From Botrytis cinerea B05.10 (lineage: Eukaryota > Ascomycota > Leotiomycetes > Helotiales > Sclerotiniaceae): 64,000 bases of DNA. Below, in pieces: positions 12,371-24,050 of the stretch. The notes beneath the pieces are model-generated. The model was not told the DNA's origin. It was given only the letters and a program-made list of their open reading frames with translations, and ran no database searches. Made by a program: the position numbers and the translations under genes. Location of the stretch: positions 3,534,001-3,598,000 of the forward strand of contig NC_037310.1 of the NCBI RefSeq assembly GCF_000143535.2. The letters run 5' to 3'. How positions within the stretch are numbered: position 1 is the stretch's first letter; each line of letters starts with the position of its first letter.

Positions 12371-14780
12371 ATGGTTCGCTTAAATGACAAAGTCTCGTCA
12401 CCAGTAGTCTTGACACCGGAGATGGGTGCTTCCAACCAAACAGTTGTGACTGCCAGATATCAAGGAACGAAAATGGATTGCTTCAATCAGATGATCTTGT
12501 CGCATTGGAAAGACTTCTCACGTGCAATTGAAGATGAAGACTCTGGACTCGAGCCAATAAGGGCCGATGGCTCTAGCTTGAACCTAGCGACCTTGGTTGC
12601 CATAGCGAGGTAAGTGACACTTCTGACCGCGACGTGTAAGCAAGTCATTACTGACACAAACCTCGAAGATACCGTCGCAAAATATCACTCAGCGAAGAAG
12701 CAACCAGAAAGATGAAGAAAAGTGTAAATGCTTTTCAAAAACGGATCCAAGACGGCGAGTCAGTTTATGGTGAGTTCACACACTTTTGAGCAAACGTAAA
12801 AGCACCATCACGTAAGCTCATACATTCGAAGGTGTCAATACCGGTTTTGGTGGAAGCGCCGATGTTCGACCAAAGAACATCTCCGAAGTATCTGCAAGCT
12901 TATTTCGAATGCTTCATTACGGAATTATTTCTGGTCCTCTAGATAGTCGTCATGTTGGAGAGTTAGCAACAAACGACCCAATGAGCGCTGTGAAGCAGAG
13001 GGAGTCTAAAACTGCGAAACTAGCAAGATTAGCTATTCCGTTATCTGATCCCGTTTGCTCAACCACCATGCCAGAGAGCTGGGTTCGTGGTGCAATGGCT
13101 ATTCGTGCCAATACGCTTGCCAAAGGAGCCTCTGCAATTCGACCAGTCATTGTTCAGTCTCTGTTCGATCTTTTGAACAAGGAAATTATCCCAGCCGTGC
13201 CACTTCGGGGAAGCATATCTGCTTCCGGTGACCTTAGTCCGTTGTCATACATAGGTGGAGCACTGGAAGGAAAGTCGGCGATTCAGGTTTACGTCGATTT
13301 TGATCGGAAACGTGTTTCAGCAGACAAAGCATTATTGCAAGCTGATATAGCCCCCGCAGTTTTCGGGCCTAAAGAGGGACTGTCGTTGGTCAATGGAACA
13401 GCAGTAACAGCTTCCGTTGCAGCTTTAGCCATGCATGAAGCCATTATGCAAGCTTTGCTTTCACAAATTCTTACTGCTATGTCTGTTGAAGCACTTTCTG
13501 GTACGGACGAAAGCTTTAATCCTTTTTTTGCCGAGGTCAGACCCCATAGAGGTCAGACGATATCAGCCAAAAATATTCACTCATTCTTGGCTGGATCCAA
13601 GTTGACAAAAGGAAATGATACTCAAGAATTTCAATTACGACAGGATCGCTATTCTATTAGAACTGCATCACAATGGATTGGTCCATCACTAGAGGATCTT
13701 TTGTTATCCTACGAGCAGGTATCAATTGAGTTAAACTCCACCACTGATAATCCCCTTGTTAGTGATGACGGAAAGATACGTCATGGTGGAAATTTTCAAG
13801 CGAAGTCCATCACAAGTGCCGTGGAGAAGACTAGACAAGCTTGCCAGTCGATTGGTCAAATGTTATTTGCACAGTGTACCGAGTTGATAAATCCAGCAAC
13901 AAACAACGGTCTTCCTCCTAATCTGGTGGCAGACGAGCCAAGCGAATCCTGGATGTTCAAAGGTATTGATATCATGATTGCGGCATTGCAATCTGAGCTT
14001 GGTTTTTTGTCTAACCCCGTTGGATCACATGTTCAGACGGCTGAAATGGGCAATCAAGCTTTGAATTCTCTGGGGCTCATCTCGAGTAGATACACGCTAT
14101 CGGCTTTGGAAGTTCTGACGCAGCTTTCCGCGGCACATCTAGTGGCTGTATGCCAAGCTCTAGATCTCAGAGGAATCCAAAATCTATTTTTTATGAATTT
14201 AAAGCCTAAGTTTGAGGGCTCTTTCATTCAGTGCCTTGGAAAATATCCCGTGGCACGCCCTAGTGAATGGGACGATCCCATGGAGACGAAGGAATCCTCC
14301 AAACTACAACTGCTCCTCTGGGAAAAACTGACAACAACGCTCAATTCGAGTTCAAATATGGACTCGACCACGCGCTTTAAACATACAGCTCAGTCGCTTC
14401 AGGCAGTCATTCTTGAAACGTTGGAGCCCAGTCTAGAAATGTTGCAAGTTTTGAAATGCTGGACCGAATTGTGCTCGGAGCAAATGATTTACGCCCACAC
14501 ATTGGCAAAGAGACAACATTTTGAATCAACTGCGATGGCTAAGTTCTTTTTGGGCAAAGCTGGTGAGCGGATGTATCGCTATTTACGCAATGAGCTCCAC
14601 ATACCTTTCGTTGATGAGGAATACCTCAAGTCTTCGGAATGGTTGCCCGAGAAGCCTGACTCATATCAATCTGTCGGAAGTATGGTAACCGCGGTGTATG
14701 AAAGTATGAGATCGGGTGAGCTATATTCTGTTGCTATCGAGTGCTTGAAAGATGCAGAAGAGGAAGTAAGGAATGAATAG
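12371..14780 (+). CDS. Phenylalanine/histidine ammonia-lyase family enzyme
   Basis: Three exons, 12371-12609, 12669-12769 and 12832-14780, give 762 residues, a normal length for fungal PAL. Introns are 59 and 62 nt. The MIO cofactor triad Ala-Ser-Gly is intact in RGSISASGDLSPLSYIGG (about residues 244-246). Other signatures are YGVNTGFGGSADVR, GPKEGLSLVNGTAV, LRQDRYSIRTASQW, STTDNPLVSDDGK, HGGNFQAKS and SHVQTAEMGNQALNS. The family removes ammonia from an aromatic amino acid to give a cinnamate-type acid. By eye the substrate-selectivity pair is Met140-Leu141. That is hydrophobic, arguing against histidine and perhaps against tyrosine. The start MVRLNDK is the only ATG ahead of conserved sequence. 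It follows the decarboxylase gene and precedes a regulator gene on the same strand. Confidence 0.93.
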
Positions 14781-15111
14781 AATGAATAAAGTATTGCACG
14801 GACATTCTTTAGATAACGATCATTCAATATTAAAATATTACAGTAAAAGTTGTAAATCAATGGCACTGAAAAGCCGTGAGAATCGTATTGCTATAGACGT
14901 GAAAATACCTTAAAGATTGACTTAATTGGTGGTGTATTTAAGCCCACTTCTACAATGATAAGCTTACCTACGGATGAAAATCAGCCACATCTTACCACCA
15001 CCACACTCAAAACGTGACTGCCTCAGATGCATTACCAGCGCGAATAAAGTCATCCTTCACAGATTAAAACAGGTAATGACTTCAGATCATCTCACATATT
15101 TTGGAACGAAT
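14781..15111. other. Spacer between ammonia-lyase and regulator genes
   Basis: This 331-base spacer carries the ammonia-lyase terminator and the promoter of the regulator. A TATTTAA site lies near 14934. In-frame ATGs at 14974 and 15076 could lengthen the regulator. Confidence 0.5.
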
Positions 15112-16694
15112 ATGGAACTCCCCTCATCTGCTACTTCGATTGCGGATGCTGTTGACACGGGCTCAAAACCCGAGGAAATCCCGAAAGCCAGTGAGACTGA
15201 CAATAATGGAACCAGTAATGTTTGGCGATCGTGGACTCCCGGCAGCGAGAGTGTCAAAGAACCTTTGAAAACATTTCATAGGAAGACTAAGACTGGATGT
15301 ATAAGGTGTAGGACAAGGAGAGTGAAAGTAGGTGGTGTATTTCCTTCGGCACGTGATGCCGTTCGTGCTACCTGGGACGATATTTGAGAGTTGAAGAGAG
15401 CTTTGGATTGTGAAGATGGCTTGACAATCAGTATGGTCAATCTAAGTATACAGGGAGCGCAAATCTCAAGTGGGAGGCCCCCGGGATTCGCAATGTCCTT
15501 TCAGACCCCTCACGCCAATTCTGACCATCGATCTAGTGCGATGAAAGCCAACCAAGTTGCCTCAAATGTGAACGGCATGGAGTGGAATGCAAGTACGAAT
15601 CTACTAGATCCAGAAAGATTACAGAGAGCCCCGATACGGAGAACATTACTGCTCAAGAACTACGCACTAGATTTCCCGAGACCGCCGAAAGACGTCTACG
15701 AGAACTTACTCTGCTTCATCACTACACAACCCACACGAGCCGAACAGTAACCCTTAACAATCCAGCCAATCGCGACCAAGCTGCTATCGATATATTTACA
15801 CAAACTGTACCTGAGATCGCTCTAACAAACGAAGCACTTCTATATTCAATCTACTGTATATCATCCCTCCACCTCAACGACAAAACACCCTCATCCAACG
15901 CAGAAGCATCCACTTTCACCCGCGATACATCGCTAGTAGACGCCTACACCTACCTCGACATGACACTCCGACTCCACCGCCAAGACACCCACCACCTCAC
16001 CCCCCAAAACGCCGACGCCATCTGTCTAACCTCTAGCAATCTCCGCGTCTGCGCCTTCGCCATGCTCCAACAACGTTCTCTATCCCCCTACACTCCGCCG
16101 TCGGAATGGATCAAAATAACCCGCGGTGCATCTATGGCTTTCAAAGCCGCGTGCCAATGCATCTCATCCCGACATGTAGATGCGAACGACGAGGCGCAGA
16201 ATAGAAGCGTGGCATGGATGTTTGTGAAACGCATGCCGGTTTTGGCTGACCCTGTAGAAATGCTCGATGAGCAGAATGCGGGGATGTTTATCCATTTGTT
16301 GAGGAGAAGTCATTCAGATTGGGAAAATGAGGAGTGGAGCGAGGAGATTGAAAAGGCGTATCGGTCTACGATTTGTTTTTTGGGATATGTGTATAAGCAT
16401 ATTGAAGCGAAAGCTAATCCAGCAGTGATTACGCGGTTGTTGATTGGGTTTCCATTTTTTATTGAGCAGCGCTTTGTGGAGTTGGTTGACGAGGGGAAAG
16501 ATAGAGCGTTGGCTTTGTTAGGGATTATTTTTGCGCTGTTTGTGAGGGTCAAGAATATTTGGTGGATTGGGTTGTGTGGAGAGAGAGAGACGAGGGGAAT
16601 ACTCGGAATTTTGGGGGATGAATGGAGAGACGTGAGGGAGGAGATTGCGGAATTGATTAGAGAGGGTGAGATGGATATATATGAGTTTATATGA
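15112..16694 (+). CDS. Zn2Cys6 transcription factor
   Basis: Two exons, 15112-15327 and 15537-16694, give 457 residues. The 209-nt intron is long for this window and cuts the zinc cluster in half. The first exon ends in TGCIRCRTRRVK and the second starts CDESQPSCLKCERHGVEC, giving a perfect C-x2-C-x6-C-x6-C-x2-C-x6-C. The rest resembles the regulatory domain of fungal regulators (EALLYSIYCISSLHL, then a helical C-terminus). Reading straight through the intron hits a stop, so a gene finder could easily miss the finger. ATGs at 14974 and 15076 are also in frame; I prefer 15112 because the longer leader is unlike the family. The gene may regulate the two enzyme genes upstream, but only position suggests this. 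Confidence 0.85.
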
Positions 16695-18930
16695 ATTAAA
16701 TTATCTGAGGAGCCGTGATCGCAGTGACGTTCAAGGAGTAAATGAATAGGGTGATGAAACTCTAGATCAAGCTTAGCTATATTGTTGTAAGAATTCAAAA
16801 TGTGATACCTAATTAATAACTCGAGTGCAGTCTCAATCTTGAACCTGTGTGGACGCATCCGAAAGCGAAGAACCATCTATGATCGATGCTCGTTTAGATC
16901 TTTCATCATCCCTAACACCGAAAATAACAGTGGCGGATGTTTTAGGACATTCCAAGGTAAGATTGCAAAGTGAACCGAGAGCGATAGCATTAAACTCTAT
17001 GTCAACTACTTTTCCCAATCACATTTTTGGTACCCCGAGCGTTGAGTGTTAAACTTCCGAGACTTCTGTTTTAGATTTTTTTTTTTTTTTGACAGCTTCT
17101 GTCCGAAATGCTTGAGCTGAGATTCCTGGGAATATCGACGTACTACGAAGGTGGGGGCTTGGTTGTGACTGAAGTGATGAAATCTTCCGTTCTACGTTGT
17201 CGATCTTGTATCGTATCCGAACAATGGTGAAGATAGAAATGATGTAAACGCCTCGTGAGAAGATTGCACCCTGCGAAAAAGAGTCAAATCTGTATCTTGC
17301 AAGGTTATGGAGCAGAATCTCGGGAAAATACATATTCCCCAAGCCTTTTCTGTCGAAAAATGATACAAATAGGGGTTTATCCGAATCGAAGGTAATATTA
17401 CGTAGGTGGAAAATGTCGAAACCTAAACGAGCATGTGAGGTAGAAATTGTGGAGGGAAATGTTGCTTTTCAATACAAGGACAGCAATCGGATGGGTTCAG
17501 CTGAAGTTGATCCGGATGTTTCTCGGTAATTGTCGACGGATTACTACGAAGTACTTTGCACAGCATCTTGACTTGAGTTGAAGAGACATCGCTAGGAAGT
17601 CCAGAGTGCATACTCCGACTTTGATCGACGTTTGTCTTGCTGCAGTAGTGCAATAACCTTGTCTTGTCCAGACTTCTACTAGCGACACACCTTTCATGCA
17701 AGACCCAGCATTGTCTCTGAACTAATCGCACCCCTCTAGAGCGCTAAAGTAACAGCAATCACTGTTCTTCATGAATCTAGAATGAAAATGAAAAACATTT
17801 GCTTTCAGTCAACTCCTCCGGTCCGCCGTTCCCTCCGCTCATCAGCTTGACATTTTCCCATCTTCCCATCTAGACCAGCCTTACTTTCAAGACATGTCCT
17901 ATGCAACGCATTAGCGATCGACTGTACACTCGATCTTCACTGCCTCCACGCCCAACGGAACCTTCTCCAACGCAGCAGCGAGTCCCGAGATTGCCGACGT
18001 GGATACGCGATCGGCACAAGGAATCCGATTGCAGCCAAACTCGTCACATGACTATACGATAACAGCTTAGTTCTGGCACGCCTTGCGCGCAAGGCGAACA
18101 CAAAAGCTGCCAACGCGTCCTTGGTGAGGCAGGGAAACCCTAGCCCGGGCAAGCCTAACGCCACTCGGATATTCCATGCGAAGATGTATGGAACGAATCA
18201 CCAGAGAAGAGGAAAGATCATGCACGATAATAAAGACACAATGGTTTGGGTATCTGGAGTGTCGGGATAGGGATGGAATCCTGGATCTAGATTTCTGGAT
18301 CAACTTCCTTGGAATATACCTAGATTGTTCGTTCGGACGGAGAATCTCTGGCCATGGAATGGTCTCTGCGAATCATTATTTGGGTAGGGCTACAGCGGGG
18401 ATTCGTCAGCACGAAGTAGGGATTATCGTATGGACATGTGACCGTGGCTGGGGTTGGATTTTCTTTTTGCTTTTTCTTGTCGACCTTCTATTTTCGTCTT
18501 AAGGTTGGTTCCAGTGTGCGGATTGGTGGTATTCGGACCCTGGATTCCAATAAATGATGCGTTTATTATGATTGGAACTTGCTGCTATAGGTGCATATCG
18601 TCATGATGGGTCCACGCCTTGATATTTGATGGTAATGGAAGATGTTTGTGGTGAAGGGCAGGTTGGTGTGGAGACTGCAATCAATGGCAGCTGGGTGGAG
18701 ATGAGGATATATATAGAGGGCAGGTACTCGGTCGGTGAAGAAGAAGTTTTTCTGGAGATTACATGGAAACGATTGAGTTTGCTATTTAATTGATTAATAT
18801 TACTGTGGTATCCTCGAAAGAGAATTTTATTTACGATTGTGTTTAATACTCTACTTATTATTGACAAAACATATCTTCAAATACGCAAACGAACAGACGT
18901 AAAAAGTATAGTTATAGAAAAGAAGACATA
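16695..18930. other. Gene-free stretch
   Basis: About 2.2 kb with no supported gene. There is a T-run near 17077-17090. A moderately GC-rich patch at about 17930-18170 has open frames on the minus strand but no recognisable protein. An open frame at 18176-18502 (+, 108 codons, Trp/Cys-rich) is not convincing. Confidence 0.5.
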
Positions 18931-20188
18931 ATGTGTTTATTCGGCAGTAAGTAGTTTTCTTTCCTTACAACTCCAATTTAACACATTGTATTCCCACCGA
19001 AATCCCTACTCCGACTTCTCCAAATATTTCCATGCTAACATACCTCCCTTCATAGTCCCTAAAGACGAAGACATAGTCTTTGTTGATCGTCGGGCTCCCC
19101 GCCGTAAATCCACCCAAATAGTCCGCGAAAGACGTTCCCACTCGTCTCGCCCCGTATCCCGCGTCTCAGAAACAGTCATCAGACAACACAGCCACCGACC
19201 TTCTACACCCATGTCCGAAGTTCACCGGCACTCAACCTCAATGACCGAGATTCACCGCGGTGCGCCCAGCCATCGGCATTCTAGTTCCATGACGGAAATC
19301 CACCGCGGAGCACCTAGCCATCGACACTCTAGCTCTATGACGGAAATTCACCGTACTCACACTCCCGCACCACCGACCCCAAAGCCAGTTACTCCTGTTC
19401 CCCCTCCCGCGTCCGTTGCTCCTCCACCACCACCCCCACCAGCCTCGGTAGGATTTCCTCCAGGATATGCCCCAGGATATCCCCCACCTCCCATGTCGGT
19501 TGCGCCGCCCCCTTCACATCACTTTATACCCCCGCCCTCGCCATCCATTATGCCCGCGAGCCCAGCACCTTCATACCGCGATCTATCACCTCCTCGCGTG
19601 CCTACTCCACCGGAAGAAAGCAGAGTCGAATTAATAAAAGTGGAAGAAGAACACTGGCCGCCGCATTCCCATGGAAGATCCAGTCCGAGCGCAATCCATA
19701 TTTCGAGGAGGAAGAGTAGGAAGGGGAGTGTTTCGAGCGGAAGAGAGAGAGAGAGAGATAGGGGTGATAGAGAGGAAATTTATATCCAAAGAGATCGCAT
19801 TATTGAGCGTGGTACCCCATCTCGGCACCCGTCTTCAAGCCCGAGCTCGTTCGCAAGGAGGGGGAGTAGAGGAAGCGGTACCCCCGAACCGGTGCAAAGT
19901 GGGTACCGTACAGTAGAGGGAACGGGATGGGATGATAGAAGACCAATCACGCCGAGTGGATATAGAGTTGTAGACGGAGCGGGAACCAGGAGAGGAAGCG
20001 GGGTTGGAATAGGAAATATTCATCGAGAGAGAGAATGGGAGAGAGAAAAGGTATCACCCTCGGAGTTTGGCGGGAGGAGGGGTAGCATTCCCTATGATAG
20101 ACCGCGAAGTTCTGGAAGATTTGCAGAGAGGGAGAGGGTGGTAATGGATGAGGGAGGGAGAAGAAGGGAGATGTATAGAAGGGCTTGA
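18931..20188 (+). CDS. Low-complexity His/Ser/Pro/Arg-rich protein, unknown function
   Basis: The body from about 19056 to 20188 is one long open frame without an ATG near its start. A matching first exon is ATGTGTTTATTCGGCA at 18931-18946. A GTAAGT donor follows, and the TAG acceptor at 19053-19055 keeps frame (109-nt intron), giving MCLFGIPKDEDIVFVDRR. The product is about 382 residues. It has HRHS repeats, a Pro-rich centre with poly-Pro, then an Arg/Glu/Gly-rich C-terminus with RERERDRGDRE. No catalytic domain is seen; it looks disordered. The first exon is a guess. The in-frame sequence 18989-19055 (NPYSDFSKYFH) also reads protein-like, so another upstream exon could be used. Confidence is for the gene, less for its start. 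Confidence 0.68.
19241..19354 (+). repeat. In-frame 48-nt tandem repeat
   Basis: Units starting with ATG at 19241, 19289 and 19337 encode SMTEIHRGAPSHRHSS; the third is partial. Silent differences between units show they are not a recent duplication. The repeat lies inside the His/Ser-rich gene. Confidence 0.9.
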
Positions 20189-21547
20189 GAGAACGGAATA
20201 CGCTTTTATGTTCAGGCCTGATATGTGATCATCTTGTGCGTGGTTGCTTTTCTGGTCTCCCTAGTGAGGCGATGACGAGGTTGGATTACTTTTCGACGCT
20301 GTTTTATACTTTTTTAGATTGTACGCATACTGAGCGAGCGCGTGAGCGAAACTCTATTAGATAATTAACACCTGTTTTTATTCCTGGCATATATATTAGA
20401 TCGCTCGATACCATAGCATTCAATATTCCATCTGTTTCTATATTGAATCACTACCATTGCCAGCTCATGTGTAACAAGCCTATTTTGATACGCTAGTGCT
20501 ATTAATGAGTAAATATCGAGCGTGATAGCGCAAGCACTTGTCAGCATAGAATGAGAGGGACAAGGAATTTCCAAAGTGTCTTGAGTAAGTATGATAGTAC
20601 ACATATCCCTCTTTGTCAATTCCCGACCCCTTCTCTCAAGTGTCCGCCTCTTTTGACAGGTAAAGTGGGGTCTGAATCGTTTCGCAGACACAACCACAGG
20701 TCTACTCATATAGTCATACCAGCTTTTGATTCTTTTCTTACCATAAAATATTTTGACATCAAGAATCGAGATGTGGAGTTGTCTTCGTGTAATTGGAATA
20801 ATATGAGTGAGATTCTTCGGACTTGATAATAGTGTGTGCGTGTGTATGTGTGTTCTTGAGTGCAATCTGGTTCAGTGATCTTGCATAAAAGAAAGTCACC
20901 TCATCTTCTTTTGCCGCGGAAGGAGTCCGAGAATAGAAGGTGAGTCGTTTGGATGTTTTTATGGGCTGGACTGAGGTGGTTACCAGTACATTCAGGGAGG
21001 GCAATTCTTCAAAATTATGTGTCAATTTCCATCTAAACATGCCGAAAAATAACCAAAAGTGGCTAGCTTTTCGACGCAATCGACTTCCAGAACTTCAAAC
21101 ACTAGTCATGTTTAATTCATATAGCTCAATGCTAAATTGCTTATATGTAGACCTGGATTGAAAGCTCTGGAACTTCTGGATATAATTTGGAAATTATCTT
21201 TTGAAATTAGCTAGAAATTGAATAACATTTGATCTTTGCAAATTTCCATCTTTCTTAACCCCATAACTATCCGGAAGCACTGCTCGTCCTTGTCCTATCA
21301 GTAATTGATTTGAAAATAGCCCTCGTGCTAATTGTAAGAAGTAATCATCACTCAGCAAATCTTCACACAATCCAGTAGGCTTAACGCAATATGTCATCAA
21401 GGGACTGTAGCACAACGACAAATGATGTGTGCTGCTGACTTGATATCAGTGAGCTCTTCAGTTGAGGTTAAACTGCTCTGACGGTGCTGACACGATTTCA
21501 ATTTCTCTTGGCAGGACCTCGTGTAACGCATGCAGGCATTGACAATG
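20189..21547. other. Gene-free stretch
   Basis: About 1.4 kb between the low-complexity gene and the first BTB gene. A TG-rich tract lies at 20832-20855. I see no supported gene. Open frames on both strands at 20365-20865 are mutually antisense and lack conserved content. Confidence 0.5.
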
Positions 21548-22423
21548 CTACTCCTGCAAGTCTGCGAAAAATTCATGTCTCTGTCGCTCCCCATTCTGGT
21601 GCTTGTCTTTGTATACTTCTGTTGGCTTTGTACATCCCTCTCCTTTCTCATCGCGATGATATGAACAAATCTCGGCTGCCCATCTTCCTTTATCTATCAG
21701 AAGACCTGGATTTGGTGGCTTATTATCCTCAGTGAAGTTCTGGAAGTACGCAAAGAAGTCTTCGAAGAAGCTGCTATGCTCTTTGTAAACAAGCCAGAGC
21801 TGCTTCAAGCGGTCTCTACCAGGAATGATGTTAGGTGTTGTTTCGTCGTGATAGAACCAAGCCAATCTCTTGATGCAAAGCAGTCTCAATGGCGATTTAT
21901 CCTCGGTCTGATCCCAGATATAATTGACCACTTCTGGTAGTAGATGGTTCACATAGCTGGGGTTTTTGTCTTATAACCAGAAATGATCTTTGATACCATT
22001 GATGACCGTATTTTCCAACTGATAAAAACACCATTTCTCCGATAACAGGTAGAGTTTTATGAATGTATCAAATTGCGCGTGAGTCTGATTGAATGAAACC
22101 GTACGTCTATATAGCCATTCAATAAAGAGTGCTACAGCATCTGAGCTGTCTTCTGGAAGATAGATTTTTCCCTCGGCGCCTTCTAGGAAAGGGCCACAAA
22201 AGGCTTTGTTAAAGTAGTCGCACGAGTCACATGTGAGCTTCTTGTGTACTGCAAACTATTTTCTCTTCGGCCCAACGATGAGTGTAACGATTTCAAGGCC
22301 GAGGGAGCTAGAGAGAGATTGTCAGTTGTATCCAATTGCTATTGCGTACAAATGAACCACTCACTCTCTAAAATTTGGGCATACAGCGGGTGCTGGAGTA
22401 CCTGCTACAATCGTAGAGGACAT
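21548..22423 (-). pseudogene. BTB/POZ-domain gene with two in-frame stops (family copy A)
   Basis: Exons 22423-22365 and 22307-21548 join across a 57-nt GTGAGT...TAG intron into 273 codons in one unbroken frame. The start is MSSTIVAGTPAPAV. The BTB part reads SLGLEIVTLIVGPKRK, stop, FAVHKKLTCDSCDYF, then LPEDSSDAVALFIEWLYR. TAG at 22258-22256 falls where a relative (copy C) has Lys. TAA at 21973-21971 falls between DHFWL and DKNPSYV. The C-terminus keeps the family motif ICSYHRDEKGEGC. There is no frameshift, so loss is probably recent. Sequencing error at two sites, or readthrough, cannot be excluded. BTB proteins often link targets to cullin-3 ligases, but this group has no proven role. A possible 5'-leader intron (GTAAGC...CTAACAG...GCAG) precedes the ATG. 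Confidence 0.82.
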
Positions 22424-23057
22424 TTTGTTGCCTGGTGCATGTAATATCATCTCAAATCTGCAGCCAACTGTTAGTAATCGCACAGGTCACAGAAGAATAA
22501 GGTTGTATTCATGCTTACAATATAATAGACCGGCTGAGGTTCCTTTCTCTTTTTCGAACCGATGCGACGAGATTCGAGAAAAAGATCAGATTGTATAAAA
22601 TCTTGTGCGTCGACAATCTTATCAGAAGAACACCTCTCTGGAACCGGTGATGAGTTAATTATTCGATGTTTGTTTGGAGGTCGGGAAAGAAGAGTGAAGA
22701 TAAAGTCAAGACTGACGTGAATTTGGAAGCTCGTCCATCCTCGCTTAAATGGATTGCACGAAATGCATCAACTTCATACCGGGAAAGAGCTGGAGCTTGG
22801 AACTTATGACTGGGGTTTCAACAATATTACTCAAATTAACTAGATACATACAATTCTTCCTATCGATATTAAGACATATATTTATAAACATTACTTCTCA
22901 TCCATCCAACACTATTATCTACAATCTGAATTATTATGTGTACATTATTGGCATTTGTCCAGACCTCAAAGTCACTTAGTGGGCTCTTCCCGCAACTCCC
23001 TCCCAATGTGCAATCGAGATGCACATCATTCCGACCTTCCTACTTTTACTGTACTTG
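22424..23057. other. Spacer between BTB copies A and B
   Basis: This 634-base spacer holds the upstream region of copy A and the downstream end of copy B, both read on the minus strand. I see no gene here. Confidence 0.5.
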
Positions 23058-24050
23058 TCACTCTTGTGATAAGAAACGGTCGTAGAATTCCAAAGTCCTG
23101 AATGATACTAATGATTTCCTCCCCCCATCGGTCCAATCCTGATTAACTTTGGGCTTTTTGATGAGAAAACCAGCCATATCTAAAATCTCAGCGGTATCAA
23201 CGCTAGTATTCACCCCCTTACATTTCGTGTGAGCATCTCGATGTTCGTGAAAGTCACAACGGCCCCGTTCTCTTTTATCATGCCAAGAGATATTGTATTT
23301 GTGTTGAAAATCGCAAGATTTGCTAGACTCAAAATCGGCTTGGATGTCCTCAGCGACGTAGTCAGGCATGTCGACAATCGAACGCAGTCTGTTGATAATA
23401 AGACGCCCAATAACCCTGCCATCCCTTGGCTTATCCAGATCCTCGCGAAATTCCCAGGCTAAGCATTGGATGCAGAGTTTTCTCATGGTTGAATTTGGTA
23501 GCGAGAGTTGCCAAATGGCAGAGATGTCGTCATCGGAAAGTTTCCATGCATCTCGGTGTTCGAAGGGGATCATCGATCCTCTGAGAGCTAGAATCATGTC
23601 GGAAACATCGTTTGCAAGCTTTTCAGAACACCATTTGTCTGCGCTGATTCGGAGTTCCCAGAAATTCCTATATGTCTCGCTGATGAGGTCGAGGTTTACC
23701 TTGGATCTTTGAAGCCATGCAACCAATAACTTAATGGCTCCGGTTTTCTCATCTTCTAAATATATTTCCCTTTCTATGCCCTCTTCGAAGCGTCCTTGGA
23801 GAAAGGCTATTTGGAAGTATCCAATAGACTTGACGAGGCGGTCTTGAGAGACTGCGAACACTTCTTTTTCTGGACCTACGACTAATGCTACTAGTACGCA
23901 ACGTCTCCTAATTTGTTTCATTAGCAAATTCGAGTGAGGTTAAAACTTAAATTATGATCCAGGTATGAAAAACATTGTTGGATTGATCATGAGAAGGGAC
24001 GAAGCTTACTTTCTCGAAGTTACTATCTTAAATTCTCGTTCTGTAGACAT
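23058..24050 (-). CDS. BTB/POZ-domain protein (family copy B)
   Basis: Exons 24050-24010 and 23907-23058, with a 102-nt intron (GTAAGC...TAG), give 296 residues starting MSTEREFKIVTSRK. The BTB fold runs from about residue 15 to 110: RRCVLVALVVGPEKEVFAV, then SIGYFQIAFLQGRFEEG and LLVAWLQRS. It has drifted from the usual FAVHK to FAVSQ. The C-terminal half has the helical SPLRKLCIQCLAWEF-type block (here STMRKLCIQCLAWEF) also seen in copies A, C and D. The family metal-like motif CDFHEHRDAHTKC follows near residue 230. It is read in the same direction as copies A and C. The role is unknown; adaptor function in protein turnover is a family inference only. Confidence 0.85.

Noticed and set aside
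21971..22258. Repeat-induced point mutation as cause of the two stops in BTB copy A
   Set aside because: The first stop aligns with a Lys codon in copy C, which would need A-to-T. The pattern is not specific for RIP.
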